Positions 1 to 8,622 of a stretch of DNA of 64,000 bases are shown here, one piece after another; the stretch's first letter is position 1, and the number at the start of each line of letters is the position of its first letter. The stretch comes from an uncultured Alcaligenaceae bacterium. Lineage in GTDB: Bacteria > Pseudomonadota > Gammaproteobacteria > Burkholderiales > Burkholderiaceae_B. The stretch spans positions 102,085 to 166,084 of the forward strand of contig CALEQZ010000032.1 in assembly GCA_937908115.1 (NCBI GenBank). The letters run 5' to 3'. A program made the translations under genes and the position numbers. The notes beneath the pieces were generated by a model, which was not told where the DNA came from, ran no database searches, and saw nothing but the letters and a program-made list of their open reading frames with translations.

Positions 1-293
1 TCAGGTTCTGTGTGTCGACGATGTTGGCAAATAACTGAAGGTCGACAAGGTCGAAGCGAAATGCCATGGCCCCCTCTGGCAATCGAACAACATATGACCG
101 GCATGCCCCAAGCATCTACCGCGTTGGATCGGCCCAGGATACGCGACGCGTCGACCAGGAATCATGCGTCTCGCAGATTCGGCCTAGGCGAACTCGCTTT
201 TCGGCAATGGCGAACGCCTTGTCCCCGGGAGAACGTAATCTAGCAGAGTCGAACGCGTTGCCGACTACACCGAACCGCAATACACGGGTGCAG
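1..293. other. Left-edge stretch without a recognised gene
   Basis: No protein family is recognisable on either strand here. The amidase frame stays open upstream to an ATG at 66, but the extra 76 residues do not look like an amidase N-terminus, so this is treated as upstream or leader sequence. No insertion-sequence end is seen at the window edge. Confidence 0.4.
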
Positions 294-1586
294 ATGTCAC
301 AGGCCAACTTCCCGCATAGCATGTCTGCCCTGCAGGCCGCGCAAGCGATACGTGCCGGCAACCTGACCTCGCAGGCGCTGGTTCGGGATTGCCTGGATCG
401 CATAGCCGCTCGCGACAGCAAGGTCCACGCCTGGGTCAACATCGATGCGAACGCGGCATTGGGTGCCGCCCGGATCTTGGATGCCCAGCCAGTTCGCACC
501 ATGCTGCACGGCGTGCCCATCGGCGTCAAAGATGTCATTGATGCGGCCGGTCTGCCCACGGAATGCCTGTCGCCCATTTACCGCGGGAACTACCCGAACC
601 AGGATGCGGCCGTCGTCGCGCGGGCGCGCCAAGCCGGCCTCGTCATCTTGGGGAAAACGGTGACGACGGAATTGGCCACGCGAGGCGCAATCGGTGCGAC
701 CCGCAATCCGCACGACTTGCGCTACTCGCCGGGGGGGTCGTCCAGCGGCTCGGCGGCTGCCGTCGCCGACCGGATGGTGCCGCTGGCGCTAAGCACCCAG
801 ACAGCTGGCTCGGTCATTCGTCCCGCTTCCTACTGCGGCGTGGTCGGATTCAAGCCGAGCTTCGGCGTGCTGGACACGACGGGCATGAAGCCAATCGCAC
901 CGACCCTGGACACATTGGGTTTGCACGCACGCGACGTAGACGACGCAGCCGCTCTCTATCTGATATTGACAGGCTCCCCTTCGGCGTTGCCCGGTGCGAC
1001 GCCGCCGGGATCATTGCGCGTTGGCGTCACCGGTAGCCCGGCGGCGGGTCAGGCCTCGCTGGACGTGTTGGCAAAGGCAGCAAACCGACTACGCGACGCC
1101 GGAGCCAAAGTCGAGCCGGTGGATTTGCCGCCTCCATGCCAAGAAGAATTGGATCGCGCCCACGACGCGATCAGCGATTATGAAGCCTGGCAAAGCTTGG
1201 CCGATGAACGCACCCAGCACTGGGCCCTGCTGTCGTCGGGCATCCAGGAAAAGTTGCTCAAGGGACAAGCATTGGGTCATGCCGCCTACCGGAGCGCGGT
1301 TAGGCACCTGCACACGGCGCGCGCAGCCGCGGCATCCGTTTTTGATCGTTTCGACTGCCTGCTCACGCCAAGTGCCCCAGGACCCGCGCCGCGCTTCGAA
1401 TTACGGGATACGGGCAGCGCGGCATGCAACAAACGATGGACCGCTCTGGGTGTGCCGGCCATCAATCTGCCAGCGAGTTCGATCAACGGCCTACCCATAG
1501 GCATCCAGCTGGTGGGCCGGCCTGGCGGGGATATCGCCCTTTTGCAGGCTGCACGAGGTATTGCCACGGTGCTGGCGCCTTGCTGA
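294..1586 (+). CDS. Amidase signature family hydrolase
   Basis: A 430-residue enzyme of the amidase signature (AS) family, which hydrolyses amide bonds with a Ser-cisSer-Lys triad. From the chosen start the triad fits Lys79 (motif GVPIGVKD), a cis-Ser in the Gly/Ser loop SPGGSSSGSA (about 145-154) and the nucleophile Ser173 in TQTAGSVIRP; the CGVVGFKPS motif follows. The ATG at 294 was preferred because family-like sequence begins only about 10-20 residues after it; ATG 321 is an alternative, and the frame is open back to 66. The substrate cannot be read from sequence. The next gene is a Bug receptor 54 bases downstream on the same strand, followed by an MmgE/PrpD gene and a dehydrogenase, which suggests uptake and breakdown of an amide or carboxylic acid. 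Confidence 0.85.
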   Translation: MSQANFPHSMSALQAAQAIRAGNLTSQALVRDCLDRIAARDSKVHAWVNIDANAALGAARILDAQPVRTMLHGVPIGVKDVIDAAGLPTECLSPIYRGNYPNQDAAVVARARQAGLVILGKTVTTELATRGAIGATRNPHDLRYSPGGSSSGSAAAVADRMVPLALSTQTAGSVIRPASYCGVVGFKPSFGVLDTTGMKPIAPTLDTLGLHARDVDDAAALYLILTGSPSALPGATPPGSLRVGVTGSPAAGQASLDVLAKAANRLRDAGAKVEPVDLPPPCQEELDRAHDAISDYEAWQSLADERTQHWALLSSGIQEKLLKGQALGHAAYRSAVRHLHTARAAAASVFDRFDCLLTPSAPGPAPRFELRDTGSAACNKRWTALGVPAINLPASSINGLPIGIQLVGRPGGDIALLQAARGIATVLAPC

Positions 1587-1589
1587 TGC

Positions 1590-1614
1590 GCACTGCGCCC
1601 TGCCGGCGCAGTGC
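1590..1614 (+). terminator. Hairpin between amidase and Bug genes
   Basis: A perfect 10 bp stem (GCACTGCGCC at 1590-1599, GGCGCAGTGC at 1605-1614) with a 5-base loop, starting just after the amidase stop codon. It is followed by AATTT and not a long T-run, so it may be a weak terminator or an mRNA-stabilising intercistronic hairpin. Confidence 0.5.
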
Positions 1615-1640
1615 AATTTCCACGTTAACGAGGAGACACC

Positions 1641-2624
1641 ATGAAAACCACGAGACGGACTGTGCTGCGTTCGGTGGCGCTGGCGGCAATGCTGCCGGCA
1701 TTGCTTGGCACTGCGCAAGCGCAGGCGGCCTATCCCGAGCAACCGATTCGCATCATCGTCCCCTACGCGCCCGGCGGCGGAGCGGACTTGCTGGCACGCG
1801 CCATTGGGCAGGTCTTGGGTGACAGGCTCGGCCAGCCCGTCATCGTCGAGAACCGGGCGGGTGCCGGCGCCACGATAGGGACCGATACCGCATCCCGGGC
1901 CAAACCTGACGGGTACACGCTACTAATGGCTTCGCCCAGCCATTCCATCAACGCCACGCTTTACCCCAACCTGAAGTTCGACGCAGAAAAGGATTTCGTG
2001 CCCATCACACTGGCGGCTTCTGGCCCGCTGGTATTGGTCGTGTCGGCCTCGTCGCCGGCCGACAGCGCGCAGTCGTTCATTGAGCAGGCACGCAAGCAGC
2101 CCGGCACAATCAACTACGCTTCGGCCGGCGTGGGCAGCACTCCCCACCTGGCCGGAGAGCTGCTTAAGATGCAAGCCAAGATCGACATGGTGCATGTTGC
2201 CTACAAGGGCACCGCGCCCGCCCTGGCCGATCTGCTCGGCGGCCAAGTCCAAGTTATGCTCGCGCCTGTGCCAACGGTGTTGGAACATGTCCGGGCCGGT
2301 CGGCTCAAGGCCCTGGCCGTGACTTCGACGCAACCCTTCCCGGCCTTGCCCGACGTACCTGCGCTTGCCGCTTCCGGCGTACCCGGCTATGAGGTTCTGC
2401 AATGGTGGGGCCTGATGGCCCCAGCGGGCACTCCCCAAGAGATTGTGACCAAACTCAACCAGGAAATCGCCGCGATATTGCGTACCGACGCGATGCGCGA
2501 GCGCTTGGACAAGATGGGAGCAGAGCCGGGCGGACAGTCGCCCGAGGATTTCGGCCGCTTGATCCACGAAGAAATCGTCAAATGGGCCGCCGTCATCAAG
2601 GCCGCAGGCATCACCGCCGAATAA
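1641..2624 (+). CDS. Bug/TctC-family periplasmic solute receptor
   Basis: A 327-residue extracytoplasmic receptor of the Bug (Bordetella uptake gene, TctC) family, which binds carboxylates and similar solutes in the periplasm. It starts with a charged n-region, a hydrophobic stretch and an AQA signal-peptidase site at about residue 28, followed by the family hallmarks YPEQPIRIIVPY, the APGGG loop, VENRAGAG and KPDGYTLLM. A GAGGAGA ribosome site lies 6 bases before the ATG. No TctA/TctB membrane partner lies nearby, as is common for orphan Bug genes. It is co-directional with the amidase and the MmgE/PrpD gene, so its ligand is probably the substrate of that pathway. Confidence 0.92.
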   Translation: MKTTRRTVLRSVALAAMLPALLGTAQAQAAYPEQPIRIIVPYAPGGGADLLARAIGQVLGDRLGQPVIVENRAGAGATIGTDTASRAKPDGYTLLMASPSHSINATLYPNLKFDAEKDFVPITLAASGPLVLVVSASSPADSAQSFIEQARKQPGTINYASAGVGSTPHLAGELLKMQAKIDMVHVAYKGTAPALADLLGGQVQVMLAPVPTVLEHVRAGRLKALAVTSTQPFPALPDVPALAASGVPGYEVLQWWGLMAPAGTPQEIVTKLNQEIAAILRTDAMRERLDKMGAEPGGQSPEDFGRLIHEEIVKWAAVIKAAGITAE

Positions 2625-2715
2625 TCTCCCTCCTTCGAGCATGACGGGCACTGGCGGCTCGCATCATGCATAACCTTGGCCCGGCTGCCAGCTGGGCCAC
2701 AGCTTGCAAATATCC

Positions 2716-4056
2716 ATGGGCATCACAGAAGAATTCTCCCGTTTCATCGCTGACACCCCGCACGATGATCTGCCGCCGGAAGTCCGGCACCAAGCCGTGC
2801 GCAGCCTGGTCAATCTTGTCGGCTGCGCCTTGGGTGGCGCACGCCATGAAGCCACCGAAACGCTGCTGGCTACGTTGCGTCCCTTTGCGGGGACCGCACA
2901 TGCGGGACTGGTGGGACGAAGTGAACGCGTCGATGCACTCACCGCAGCACTGATCAATGGTGTCAGCTCTCACGTCCTGGATTTCGACGATACGCACATC
3001 GCCACGCTGGTACACCCAAGCGGCCCGGTGGTCTGCGCACTGCTCGCCCTATCGCACCAACATCCAATTTCCGGTGCAGACCTGGTCGATGCCGTGGCCG
3101 TCGGCATAGAAGTCGAGCTGCGCGTTGCCATGGGCATCTATCCCTCCCACTACGATCGTGGATGGCACATCACCGGCACGGTCGGCGGCTTGGGTGCAGC
3201 CGCAGCATGCGCGCGGGCCCTGCGGCTCGATGCCACCCGAACCGCATGGGCCCTGGGCACTGCGGCTACCCAAGCGGCGGGGCTGCGGGAGATGTTCGGT
3301 ACCATGTGCAAGAGCCTGCACCCCGGCCGGGCTGCCCAAGCAGGCCTGATGGCCGCACTTGCCGCCCAGGCGGGGTTCAATAGCTCGACGAAAGCCATTG
3401 AGGCGCCACGCGGCATGGCTTGTGTCATGAGCGAAGGGCCTGACTTCGATGCGATGCTGGCCGGCCTGGGACAACGATGGCTCGTGATGGAAAATAGTTT
3501 CAAGCCGTACGCCTGCGGTCTGGTCATCCACCCAGTCATAGACGGCTGCTTGGCACTGCGGGCGAAAGGCGTCGACGACCCGGCTGCCATCACCGAGGTA
3601 GAGCTGGACGTGCATCCGCTGGTGCTGGAGCTGACCGGCAAGACTGAACCCGCCAACGGCCTGCAGGGCAAGTTCAGCGTCTTCCATAGTGCCGCCGCGG
3701 TGCTCAACGAAGGCCGCGCCAGCGCGCGCCAATATCATGATGCCTGCGTGCGTGACCCTCGCAATGTCACCCTTCGTTCCCGCATACGGGCGCAACCGAA
3801 CTTGAAAATGCGCAAGGACGAAGCGCGCGTGACCATCTTGCTATCCGACGGAACGCGGCTGACCCACCACGTGGAACACGCCTTGGGCAGCCTACAGCGT
3901 CCCATGACCGACGACGACCTCAGCGCCAAATTTCTTGATTTGGCTGCCGACGTCATGACACCGGACCAAGCGCGACAGGCGTTGCAAGCTTGCTGGGAGG
4001 CACCGCACATGGACCAGGCGGTACGGGTCGCGGAAGCCCTCGTCGTACCGGGTTGA
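2716..4056 (+). CDS. MmgE/PrpD family protein
   Basis: A 446-residue member of the MmgE/PrpD family, which includes 2-methylcitrate dehydratase and other dehydratase-like enzymes. The N-terminal all-alpha domain carries the characteristic DFDDTH motif (about residue 93), and the GVSSHVLDFDD and KPYACG segments are typical. ATG 2716 was chosen; a TTG at 2704 would add four residues, and no strong Shine-Dalgarno is seen for either. The length is normal. It lies about 90 bases after a Bug receptor gene and before a short-chain dehydrogenase. Many such Bordetella family members have unknown substrates, so a true 2-methylcitrate role should not be assumed; no prpB or prpC is in the window. Confidence 0.88.
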   Translation: MGITEEFSRFIADTPHDDLPPEVRHQAVRSLVNLVGCALGGARHEATETLLATLRPFAGTAHAGLVGRSERVDALTAALINGVSSHVLDFDDTHIATLVHPSGPVVCALLALSHQHPISGADLVDAVAVGIEVELRVAMGIYPSHYDRGWHITGTVGGLGAAAACARALRLDATRTAWALGTAATQAAGLREMFGTMCKSLHPGRAAQAGLMAALAAQAGFNSSTKAIEAPRGMACVMSEGPDFDAMLAGLGQRWLVMENSFKPYACGLVIHPVIDGCLALRAKGVDDPAAITEVELDVHPLVLELTGKTEPANGLQGKFSVFHSAAAVLNEGRASARQYHDACVRDPRNVTLRSRIRAQPNLKMRKDEARVTILLSDGTRLTHHVEHALGSLQRPMTDDDLSAKFLDLAADVMTPDQARQALQACWEAPHMDQAVRVAEALVVPG

Positions 4057-4159
4057 TCGACTGCACTAAAATTGCGGCTCCGCCGGCGGCCGCCAATTCC
4101 TCTGGAGGCGGCCGAGCATCCTGCACCGGCTGCAACAAGGCAAGGAGCTAGCGAACCAA

Positions 4160-4918
4160 ATGGACATCGCCGACAGGGTTTTCATCGTGACGGGCGGCGC
4201 CTCCGGCCTGGGGGCCGGCACGGCGCGCATGCTGGTGGAAAACGGCGCCAAGGTGGTGCTGGCCGACGTGCAGGACGAGGCCGGTGAACGCCTGGCAGCC
4301 GAGTTGGGCCAGCGCTATGTGCATTGTGACGTGACGCAGGAGGCCGATGGCCAGGCCGCCGTGGCCGCCGCGCTGCAGCTGGGCCCCCTGCGTGGCCTGG
4401 TCAATTGCGCAGGGATCGCGCCGGCAGCCCGGACGGTGGGCAAGAACGGCCCCCACCCGCTCGACCTGTTCCAGAAGGTGATTGCCGTCAACCTGGTCGG
4501 CACGTTCAATATGGTCCGGCTGGCGGCGGCCGCCATGTCGGATAACGCGCCCGAACCCACGGGCGAACGTGGCGTGCTGGTCAACACCGCGTCGGTGGCG
4601 GCCTTCGACGGCCAGATCGGCCAGGCCGCCTATTCCGCCTCCAAGGCGGGCGTAGCCGGCATGACACTGCCCATTGCGCGCGACCTGGCCAAGGTCGGCA
4701 TCCGCTGCGTGACCATCGCCCCGGGCATCTTTGGCACGCCCATGATCTTCGGCATGCCCAAGGAAGTGCAGGAATCGCTGGCCGCCAGCATCCCCTTCCC
4801 GGCCCGCCTGGGCACGCCGCAGGATTACGCCAAGCTGGTGCACCAGATCATCACCAACGAGATGCTCAACGGCGAGACCATCCGCCTGGATGGCGCCATC
4901 CGCATGCCGCCGAAATGA
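4160..4918 (+). CDS. Short-chain dehydrogenase, type II 3-hydroxyacyl-CoA dehydrogenase-like
   Basis: A 252-residue NAD-dependent SDR. The Rossmann glycine motif is TGGASGLG (about 12-19), the adenine-binding Asp lies in CDVT, the NCAG motif follows (about 92-95), and the catalytic Ser-Tyr-Lys set is the Ser of NTASV, then YSASK. The C-terminal IRLDGAIRM and the overall pattern resemble HSD17B10/HBHAD-type 3-hydroxyacyl-CoA dehydrogenases, which oxidise short-chain 3-hydroxyacyl-CoA. AAGGAG is found 12 bases before the ATG. Its stop overlaps the murJ start (ATGA, 4915-4918), so the two are probably translationally coupled although they have no known functional link. Confidence 0.85.
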   Translation: MDIADRVFIVTGGASGLGAGTARMLVENGAKVVLADVQDEAGERLAAELGQRYVHCDVTQEADGQAAVAAALQLGPLRGLVNCAGIAPAARTVGKNGPHPLDLFQKVIAVNLVGTFNMVRLAAAAMSDNAPEPTGERGVLVNTASVAAFDGQIGQAAYSASKAGVAGMTLPIARDLAKVGIRCVTIAPGIFGTPMIFGMPKEVQESLAASIPFPARLGTPQDYAKLVHQIITNEMLNGETIRLDGAIRMPPK

Positions 4919-6471
4919 CTTTGCTGCGTTCGGCAGCCACCGTCAGCGGCCTGACCCTGGCCTCACGGATCACGGGGCTGGTGCGCGACGTGCTGATTGC
5001 CCGCGCCTTCGGCGCGGGCCCGCTGACCGACGCCTTTTGGGTTGCCTTCCGCATCCCCAACCTGCTGCGCCGGCTGTTCGCCGAAGGTGCGTTTTCCCAG
5101 GCTTTCGTCCCCATCCTGGGGGCGGCGCGCGCCGAGCGCAGCGACGATGAAATCCGCCAGCTGCTCGATCGCGTCGCGCTGGTACTGACGCTGGCGCTGA
5201 TGACGGTGACGGCGTTGGGCATGGTCGCGGCGCCGTGGGTGGTCAGCGCCATGGCCAGCGGGCTGCGCGAGGCGCAGCGCGCCGGGGATTTCCAGTCGGC
5301 GGTATGGATGACGCGCACGATGTTTCCCTACATCGTCTGCATGTCGTTGGTGGCGTTTGCATCGGGCGTGCTCAACACCTGGCGCCGCTTTGCGGTGCCA
5401 GCATTCACGCCCGTGCTGCTCAATCTGGCGATGATCGGCGCGGCGCTGTGGCTGGCGCCGCGCTTTGATCCGCCCATTCATGCCCTGGCCGTGGGCGTGC
5501 TGGCCGGCGGCGTGGCGCAGCTCGCGGTCCAGTGGGCGGCCCTGGCGCGGCTGGGCCTGGCGCCGCGGCTGGCGCTGCGGGTGCGCGCCGCCTGGCGCGA
5601 TTCCACCGTCCAGCGCGTGCTGCGGCAAATGGCGCCGGCCACCCTCGGCGTGTCGGTGGCCCAGCTGTCGCTGCTGATCAACACCAACATCGCGTCTTGG
5701 CTGGCGCCCGGCAGCGTGACCTGGCTGTCGTTCGCCGACCGGCTGATGGAGTTTCCGACCGCCTTGCTGGGCGTGGCCCTCGGCACGGTGCTGCTGCCCA
5801 GCCTGTCGCGGGCGCATGCCGAGGGATCGGCGGATGAATACAGCGCCTTGCTGGACTGGGGCCTGCGGTTGGTCTTGCTTCTTGGGCTGCCGGCCGCACT
5901 GGGCATGATGCTGCTGGCCGACGGGCTCGTGGCCACGCTCTTTCATTACGGGGCGTTCCAGGCGGCCGACGTCGACCAGACCCGGCTGGCCGTCATGGCC
6001 TACGCGGTCGGGCTGGTCGGACTGCTGGGCATCAAGATCTTGGCGCCGGGCTTCTACGCCCGGCAGGACATCCGCACGCCGGTCAAAATTGCCGTGGCCG
6101 TGCTCGTGGCCACGCAGCTGTTGAACGTGGTGCTCGTCCCGCAGCTGGCGCATGCCGGGCTGGCATTGGCCATCGGCCTGGGCGCCTGCTTGAACACGCT
6201 GGCGCTGCTCGCGGGCCTGCGCCGACGCGGGGCCTATCGACCTGGCCCCGGTTGGCCCGCCTTTGTCCTGCGCGTGGCCGTGGCCCTGGCGGTGATGGCC
6301 GTGCCGCTGGCGCTGGCCGGCCAGCGGCTGGACTGGCTGGCGATGCAGCAGACGCCCGTATTGCGGGCCCTCTGGCTGGCCGCCGTGGTGGCTGCGGCAG
6401 CCGGCGCCTACTTCGCCGCCCTCTACGCGCTGGGTTTCCGCCCGGCCGATTTCCGGCGGCGCGCACGCTAA
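4915..6471 (+). CDS. murJ: Lipid II flippase MurJ
   Basis: A 518-residue polytopic membrane protein of the MurJ/MviN family, which flips lipid-linked peptidoglycan precursor across the inner membrane. The N-terminus shows the family signature SGLTLASRITGLVRDV, then FRIPNLLRRLFAEGAF with conserved arginines; about 14 hydrophobic helices fill the rest, ending in a basic tail. Length is typical. The start codon overlaps the stop of the upstream dehydrogenase. In many betaproteobacteria murJ lies near rpsT; here rpsT follows after an intervening GntP permease. Confidence 0.95.
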   Translation: MTLLRSAATVSGLTLASRITGLVRDVLIARAFGAGPLTDAFWVAFRIPNLLRRLFAEGAFSQAFVPILGAARAERSDDEIRQLLDRVALVLTLALMTVTALGMVAAPWVVSAMASGLREAQRAGDFQSAVWMTRTMFPYIVCMSLVAFASGVLNTWRRFAVPAFTPVLLNLAMIGAALWLAPRFDPPIHALAVGVLAGGVAQLAVQWAALARLGLAPRLALRVRAAWRDSTVQRVLRQMAPATLGVSVAQLSLLINTNIASWLAPGSVTWLSFADRLMEFPTALLGVALGTVLLPSLSRAHAEGSADEYSALLDWGLRLVLLLGLPAALGMMLLADGLVATLFHYGAFQAADVDQTRLAVMAYAVGLVGLLGIKILAPGFYARQDIRTPVKIAVAVLVATQLLNVVLVPQLAHAGLALAIGLGACLNTLALLAGLRRRGAYRPGPGWPAFVLRVAVALAVMAVPLALAGQRLDWLAMQQTPVLRALWLAAVVAAAAGAYFAALYALGFRPADFRRRAR

Positions 6472-6530
6472 GGGCGCAGCGAGCGCGTCGGATGCAGGCG
6501 CGCGCGCAAAGGCGTACGCTTGTTCCTTTC

Positions 6531-6546
6531 CGGGCCCGCGGGCCCG
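6531..6546. repeat. 16 bp perfect palindrome between murJ and gntP
   Basis: The 16 bases at 6531-6546 (CGGGCCCG followed by its own reverse complement) form a perfect palindrome in the 117-base gap. There is no T-run, so it is not a classical terminator. It could form a hairpin in the leader of the permease mRNA or simply reflect GC-rich sequence. Confidence 0.4.
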
Positions 6547-6588
6547 GCCAAACCGTGGGGCATTGCCCGCTGACGAGGAGTCCAGGCC

Positions 6589-7956
6589 GTGAGCCTAGTT
6601 TTGATACTGATCCTGCTGATCCTTTTCATCATCGGTTCGACCATCTGGCTGAAGCTGCACCCGTTCCTGGCGCTGCTCATCGCGGCCTTGCTAGCCGGGT
6701 TTGCATATGGGCTGCCCTCGGGCGAGACCCTGAAAGCGGTCGCTGCCGGGTTCGGCGGCATCCTGGGTTCGATCGGCATCGTCATCGTCCTGGGTACGGT
6801 GATAGGTGTCATCCTGGAACGGTCCGGGGCGGCGATCACCATGGCCGAAACGGTCATCAAGCTGTTGGGCGAGCGGTTTCCGACGCTGACGCTGTCCATC
6901 ATCGGCTACCTGGTGTCCATCCCGGTCTTCTGCGATTCGGGCTATGTCATCCTCAATTCGCTGAAAAATGCGCTGGCTGCGCGCATGAAGGTGTCCGTGG
7001 TGGCCATGAGCGTGGCGCTGGCCACGGGGCTGTACGCGACCCACACTTTCGTGCCGCCCACCCCGGGGCCGATCGCCGCGGCCGGCAACCTCGGCCTGGA
7101 ACAATCACTCGGGTTGGTAATCGCCGTGGGCCTACTGGTGGCGGCCGTCACGGCGCTGGCCGGGCTGCTCTGGGCCAACCGTTTCCTCAAGCGTGACGAC
7201 GGCCAGCTGTTGGAAGAAGCGCCCAGCGAGCTGCTGGCCAAGGATGTCGATTTCGCTGCGTTGCGCGCCAGCTACGGCCGCCTGCCGGGCGCGTGGCAGG
7301 CGTTCGCGCCGATTTTCCTGCCCATCGTGCTGATCTGCCTGGGCTCGGTCGCCGCCCTGCCTGGCCGCCCCCTGGGCGAGGGCGCGCTGTATGCCGCGCT
7401 CGGCTTCCTGGGCATGCCGGTGGTGGCCCTTTTGGTCGGCCTGGCCTTTGCGTGCACCCTGATCAAGGGCGACGGCAAGCGCCAGCAGTTCCACGACCAG
7501 CTGGCCGAAGGCATCAAGGCCGCCGCGCCCATTTTGCTGATCACGGGCGCCGGCGGCGCGTTCGGTGCGGTGCTCAAGGCGGCCCCGCTGACCGCCTACC
7601 TGGGTGAGCACCTGTCGGCGCTGGGCATCGGCCTATTCATGCCGTTCATCGTCGCCGCCGCGCTCAAGACGGCCCAGGGCTCGTCGACGGTGTCGCTGGT
7701 CACCACGTCGGCCATGGTCGCGCCGCTGCTGGGACAACTGGGCCTGGACAGCGAAATGGGCCGCGTGCTGACCGTGATGGCCATCGGCGCCGGCGCCATG
7801 ACGGTGTCGCATGCCAACGACAGCTACTTCTGGGTCGTGTCGCAGTTCAGCCGCATGAAGGTGTCCACGGCCTACCGGGCGCAGACGGCGGCAACACTGG
7901 TGCAAGGGGTGGTCGGCATGGCATGCGTGTGGCTGCTGGGCGCGATCCTGCTATGA
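6589..7956 (+). CDS. GntP family gluconate/organic acid permease
   Basis: A 455-residue inner-membrane symporter of the GntP family (gluconate, and related hydroxy acids). It has about 12-14 hydrophobic segments and the family stretches HPFLALLIAAL, SIPVFCDSGYVIL, HTFVPPTPGP and, near the C-terminus, SHANDSYFWVV. The start is GTG at 6589, with GAGGAG 8 bases upstream; the encoded MSLVLILILLILF is a typical first helix. It sits alone between murJ and rpsT. The substrate is not certain: gluconate, glycerate or another sugar acid would fit, and a sugar-acid operon follows at 8.6-14 kb. Confidence 0.9.
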   Translation: MSLVLILILLILFIIGSTIWLKLHPFLALLIAALLAGFAYGLPSGETLKAVAAGFGGILGSIGIVIVLGTVIGVILERSGAAITMAETVIKLLGERFPTLTLSIIGYLVSIPVFCDSGYVILNSLKNALAARMKVSVVAMSVALATGLYATHTFVPPTPGPIAAAGNLGLEQSLGLVIAVGLLVAAVTALAGLLWANRFLKRDDGQLLEEAPSELLAKDVDFAALRASYGRLPGAWQAFAPIFLPIVLICLGSVAALPGRPLGEGALYAALGFLGMPVVALLVGLAFACTLIKGDGKRQQFHDQLAEGIKAAAPILLITGAGGAFGAVLKAAPLTAYLGEHLSALGIGLFMPFIVAAALKTAQGSSTVSLVTTSAMVAPLLGQLGLDSEMGRVLTVMAIGAGAMTVSHANDSYFWVVSQFSRMKVSTAYRAQTAATLVQGVVGMACVWLLGAILL

Positions 7957-7981
7957 AGACGCGCCCTGGCAGCACAAAGGC

Positions 7982-8010
7982 TTGCAATAGCCCAAAAACA
8001 GGGCTAGAAT
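7982..8010 (+). promoter_or_regulatory. Sigma70 promoter of rpsT
   Basis: TTGCAA at 7982-7987 and TAGAAT at 8005-8010 are separated by exactly 17 bases, 80 bases ahead of the rpsT ATG. Both hexamers match the consensus at five and five of six positions, which fits strong constitutive expression of a ribosomal protein. Confidence 0.7.
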
Positions 8011-8090
8011 AGAGAGCTTTTCCGAATCCAATAATTTTGAACCTGGCAGGATGATTGCCTGCCGGGTTATTCTGGAGCCAGATCCGCAAC

Positions 8091-8354
8091 ATGGCAAACA
8101 CCGCTCAAGCCCGCAAACGCGCCCGCCAATCGGTTGCGCGCAACAAGCACAACTCCAGCCTGCGCTCGATGCTGCGCACGGCGATCAAGCGTGTGCGCGC
8201 GGCAGTGGCTGCTGGTGACAAGGCCGCGGCTGCCGAGGTGTTCAAGAAAGCCACCAGCGTGATCGATCGCGTGGCCGACAAGAACATCATCCACAAGAAC
8301 AAGGCCGCCCGTCACAAGAGCCGCCTGGCCGCCGCCATCAAGGCGATGGCCTGA
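8091..8354 (+). CDS. rpsT: 30S ribosomal protein S20
   Basis: An 87-residue, very basic protein with the canonical S20 opening MANTAQARKRARQ and the RHKSRLAAAI C-terminal region. S20 binds the 5' domain of 16S rRNA in the small subunit. The frame is open upstream to 8055, but the family start is the ATG at 8091, preceded by a TCTGGAGCC ribosome site. It is transcribed alone: a sigma70 promoter lies at 7982-8010 and a strong terminator at 8394-8430. Confidence 0.97.
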   Translation: MANTAQARKRARQSVARNKHNSSLRSMLRTAIKRVRAAVAAGDKAAAAEVFKKATSVIDRVADKNIIHKNKAARHKSRLAAAIKAMA

Positions 8355-8393
8355 AGCCCTGCCCGCCCCGGCGGGCGCCCTGCCTTGCGCACC

Positions 8394-8430
8394 AAAAGGA
8401 CGCAATCCTGCGTCCTTTTTGTTTTTTCTT
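8394..8430 (+). terminator. Rho-independent terminator after rpsT
   Basis: AAAAGGACGCA (8394-8404) pairs perfectly with TGCGTCCTTTT (8409-8419) around a 4-base ATCC loop, followed by a T-rich tract through 8430. Confidence 0.9.
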
Positions 8431-8622
8431 CACTTCCTGCGCCACCCAGCGGCCTAGGTCGCGCGGCCGAAAAAATTCTTGGAAGAACACGCCCTTGCGT
8501 CACTCGGGCGAAACATCGCGCGCCTGTCGCCCAGCCATCGGCCGGGCACGACGCGCGCCCCCGTGCGGGCGGCCTTCGGCTTTACCCCGGGTGTCGACGC
8601 GCGGTACGCCCGGCGATTACCC

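Noticed and set aside
66..293. N-terminal extension of the amidase
   Set aside because: Open frame, but no amidase-like sequence; homology begins after 294.
2716..4056. True 2-methylcitrate dehydratase (prpD)
   Set aside because: Family membership is clear, but no prpB, prpC or acnD is nearby; the specific function is not supported.
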